A stretch of DNA of 6,932 bases, taken from NCBI GenBank assembly GCA_900555105.1, contig USJP01000083.1, positions 1 to 6,932 of the forward strand, written 5' to 3'. Every line of letters starts with the position of its first letter. The first letter of the stretch is position 1. The stretch comes from an uncultured Coriobacteriaceae bacterium (GTDB lineage Bacteria > Actinomycetota > Coriobacteriia > Coriobacteriales > UMGS124). This document shows, piece after piece, positions 5,644-6,932 of the stretch. A program made the translations under genes and the position numbers. Below the pieces are notes generated by a model, which worked only from the letters and a program-made list of their open reading frames with translations, made no database searches and had not been told where the DNA came from.

Positions 5644-6864
5644 ATGACCCTGCACATTATCGAGGAGTCGCAGAGGTGCCTGCGCTGCAAGCGCCCACTT
5701 TGCCAGGAGGCGTGCCCCGTGCACACTCCCATCCCCCAGGTCGTGGACCTCTTTCGCGAGCGCCGCATCGAAGAGGCGGGAGCACTGCTCTTCGCCAACA
5801 ACCCCCTGTCGTTTGCATGCTCGCTCGTGTGCAACCACGGCGAGCAGTGCCAGGGAGCATGCGTGCTGGGGCGCAAGGGCTCTCCCGTGCAGTTCTGGGC
5901 CATCGAGAGCTATGTGTCCGACGCGTACCTCGACCGCATGCGACTCCAAGCCCCGCCGTCTTGCGGCAAGAAGGTCGCCGTCATCGGCAGCGGACCTGCC
6001 GGAATTGTGGCGGCGTTCATGCTGGGCAAGGCCGGATGCGACGTCACTGTGTTCGAGCAGCGCTCTGAGGTGGGCGGCGTGATGCGCTACGGCATCCCGG
6101 ACTTTCGCCTGCCGCGCTCGGCGGTAAGGCGTTTTCGCAGCGCGCTCGAGGACCTCGGCGTCAAGATCCGCCCCAACACGGCAATCGGCGAGGCACTGCT
6201 TATCGAGGACCTCTTCCGCGATGGGTACGACTCCGTTTTTGTGGGCACGGGCACCTGGCGCGCCAAGACGCTCGGCATCCCCGGCGAGACGCGCGGCAAC
6301 GTGCACTTTGGTCTCGACTACCTTGTGAGCCCGGACTCCTATGAGATCGGCGAGGATGTGGCCGTCATCGGCGTGGGCAACACCGCCATGGACGTAGCAC
6401 GCACGGCGTTTCGCCACGGCGCCCGACGCGTGACGCTCTACGCGCGATCGAAACACGTCTCGGCAAGTTCCGACGAGGTGGAGTACGCTCAGCTCGATGG
6501 TGCGGACATCGTGTACGGTAAGGCCGTGTGCGCCATCAACGAGACCGGCCCCGTCTTCAGGACGGCACTGTTCGACGCCGACGACAAGGTGGTCGGCTAT
6601 GAGGAGGAGCTCGACCAGGTGGCGTGCGACACGGTGATCATCGCCGCCTCACAAAAGCCGCTGAGCAAGCTCGTGTCCACCACCAAGGGCCTCGCCTGCG
6701 ACGAGCGAGGTCTTCTGTGCGTCGACGAGCAGGGACAGACGAGCGTGGAGGGCGTGTTTGCGGCAGGCGACGTGGTAACGGGGCCCAAAACCGTGGTGCA
6801 TACGGTGGAGGCAACGAAGCGCGCCGTGGAGGGAATGCTGGCGTATATGGGAGTTGAGGCGTAG
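5644..6864 (+). CDS. GltD/NfnB/PreT-like iron-sulfur FAD, NAD(P) oxidoreductase
   Basis: This complete 406-residue cytoplasmic flavoprotein belongs to the glutamate-synthase small-subunit family. The N-terminal cluster domain has cysteines at 12, 15, 20, 24, 59, 63, 69 and 73 and Q83. This is the pattern that holds two [4Fe-4S] clusters in dihydropyrimidine dehydrogenase and GltD. The FAD-binding motif GSGPAG is at 115-120 with the ribose-binding E138. A second Rossmann motif for NAD(P) is GVGNTAMD (243-250), and FAAGDVVTGPKTVVHTVEA (372-390) closes the FAD site. Such proteins move electrons between NAD(P)H and a partner: the GltB/GltA glutamate synthase large subunit, NfnA, or PreA in pyrimidine reduction. 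No partner gene is present on either side here. The length of about 406 is nearer PreT (about 412) than NfnB/GltD forms of about 460-490, but length alone does not settle the function. It is transcribed away from the sensory operon. Confidence 0.9.
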   Translation: MTLHIIEESQRCLRCKRPLCQEACPVHTPIPQVVDLFRERRIEEAGALLFANNPLSFACSLVCNHGEQCQGACVLGRKGSPVQFWAIESYVSDAYLDRMRLQAPPSCGKKVAVIGSGPAGIVAAFMLGKAGCDVTVFEQRSEVGGVMRYGIPDFRLPRSAVRRFRSALEDLGVKIRPNTAIGEALLIEDLFRDGYDSVFVGTGTWRAKTLGIPGETRGNVHFGLDYLVSPDSYEIGEDVAVIGVGNTAMDVARTAFRHGARRVTLYARSKHVSASSDEVEYAQLDGADIVYGKAVCAINETGPVFRTALFDADDKVVGYEEELDQVACDTVIIAASQKPLSKLVSTTKGLACDERGLLCVDEQGQTSVEGVFAAGDVVTGPKTVVHTVEATKRAVEGMLAYMGVEA

Positions 6865-6932
6865 AGAACCGAAGGCATCCCGGTGCCGGGCCTCATCCAC
6901 TAAAAGCTCGATATCTGCACTACGAAAAAGGC
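6865..6932. other. Downstream edge region
   Basis: The 68 bases after the flavoprotein stop contain a short GC inverted repeat (CCCGG TG CCGGG at about 6879-6890) with no T-run, so no terminator is called. No start codon with a ribosome site is visible before the window ends. Confidence 0.4.

Noticed and set aside
5485..6456. 323-residue minus-strand frame opposite the flavoprotein
   Set aside because: Antisense to a protein with intact iron-sulfur, FAD and NAD(P) motifs; composition typical of a shadow.

Overview
The window is GC-rich bacterial chromosome with the look of an actinobacterial anaerobe, most plausibly a Coriobacteriia member. This placement is an inference from base composition, codon use, strong Shine-Dalgarno sites and gene content (NCS2 purine permease, solute-binding lipoprotein, dCache-type hybrid histidine kinase, stand-alone GltD-like flavoprotein). 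No rRNA, tRNA, CRISPR array, transposase or phage gene is visible.

Left part (1-1810, + strand). The window opens in the last 41 codons of an amidohydrolase whose C-terminus resembles guanine deaminase. A 201-base gap follows. It holds a long imperfect hairpin and then a leader with overlapping hairpins. Next comes an NCS2 nucleobase permease (329-1726) that starts with GTG and ends at a clear intrinsic terminator. Together these suggest purine uptake and breakdown, although several substrate-site positions of the permease differ from characterised xanthine permeases.

Middle gap (1811-2012). This stretch between convergent genes has no convincing gene. It contains an AT-rich patch with a perfect 17-bp inverted repeat followed by TTTTT. 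A 13-base piece of that arm occurs a third time about 50 bases upstream.

Minus-strand operon (5473 down to 2013). Three tightly packed genes read leftwards: an extracellular family-3 solute-binding lipoprotein, a membrane hybrid sensor kinase (double-Cache-like sensor, HisKA, HATPase, receiver) and a stand-alone HPt protein. The stop codons overlap the next start by 11 and 8 bases, so translation is probably coupled. No ABC permease, ATPase or DNA-binding response regulator lies beside them. The simplest reading is a ligand-sensing phosphorelay in which the lipoprotein is a co-sensor and the HPt passes phosphate to an unlinked regulator. This is the most interesting content of the window.

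Right part (5474-6932). A 170-base divergent intergenic region separates the operon from a + strand iron-sulfur flavoprotein of the glutamate-synthase small-subunit/NfnB/PreT family (5644-6864). It is complete, but no catalytic partner subunit is visible. The last 68 bases carry no recognisable feature beyond a small GC hairpin.
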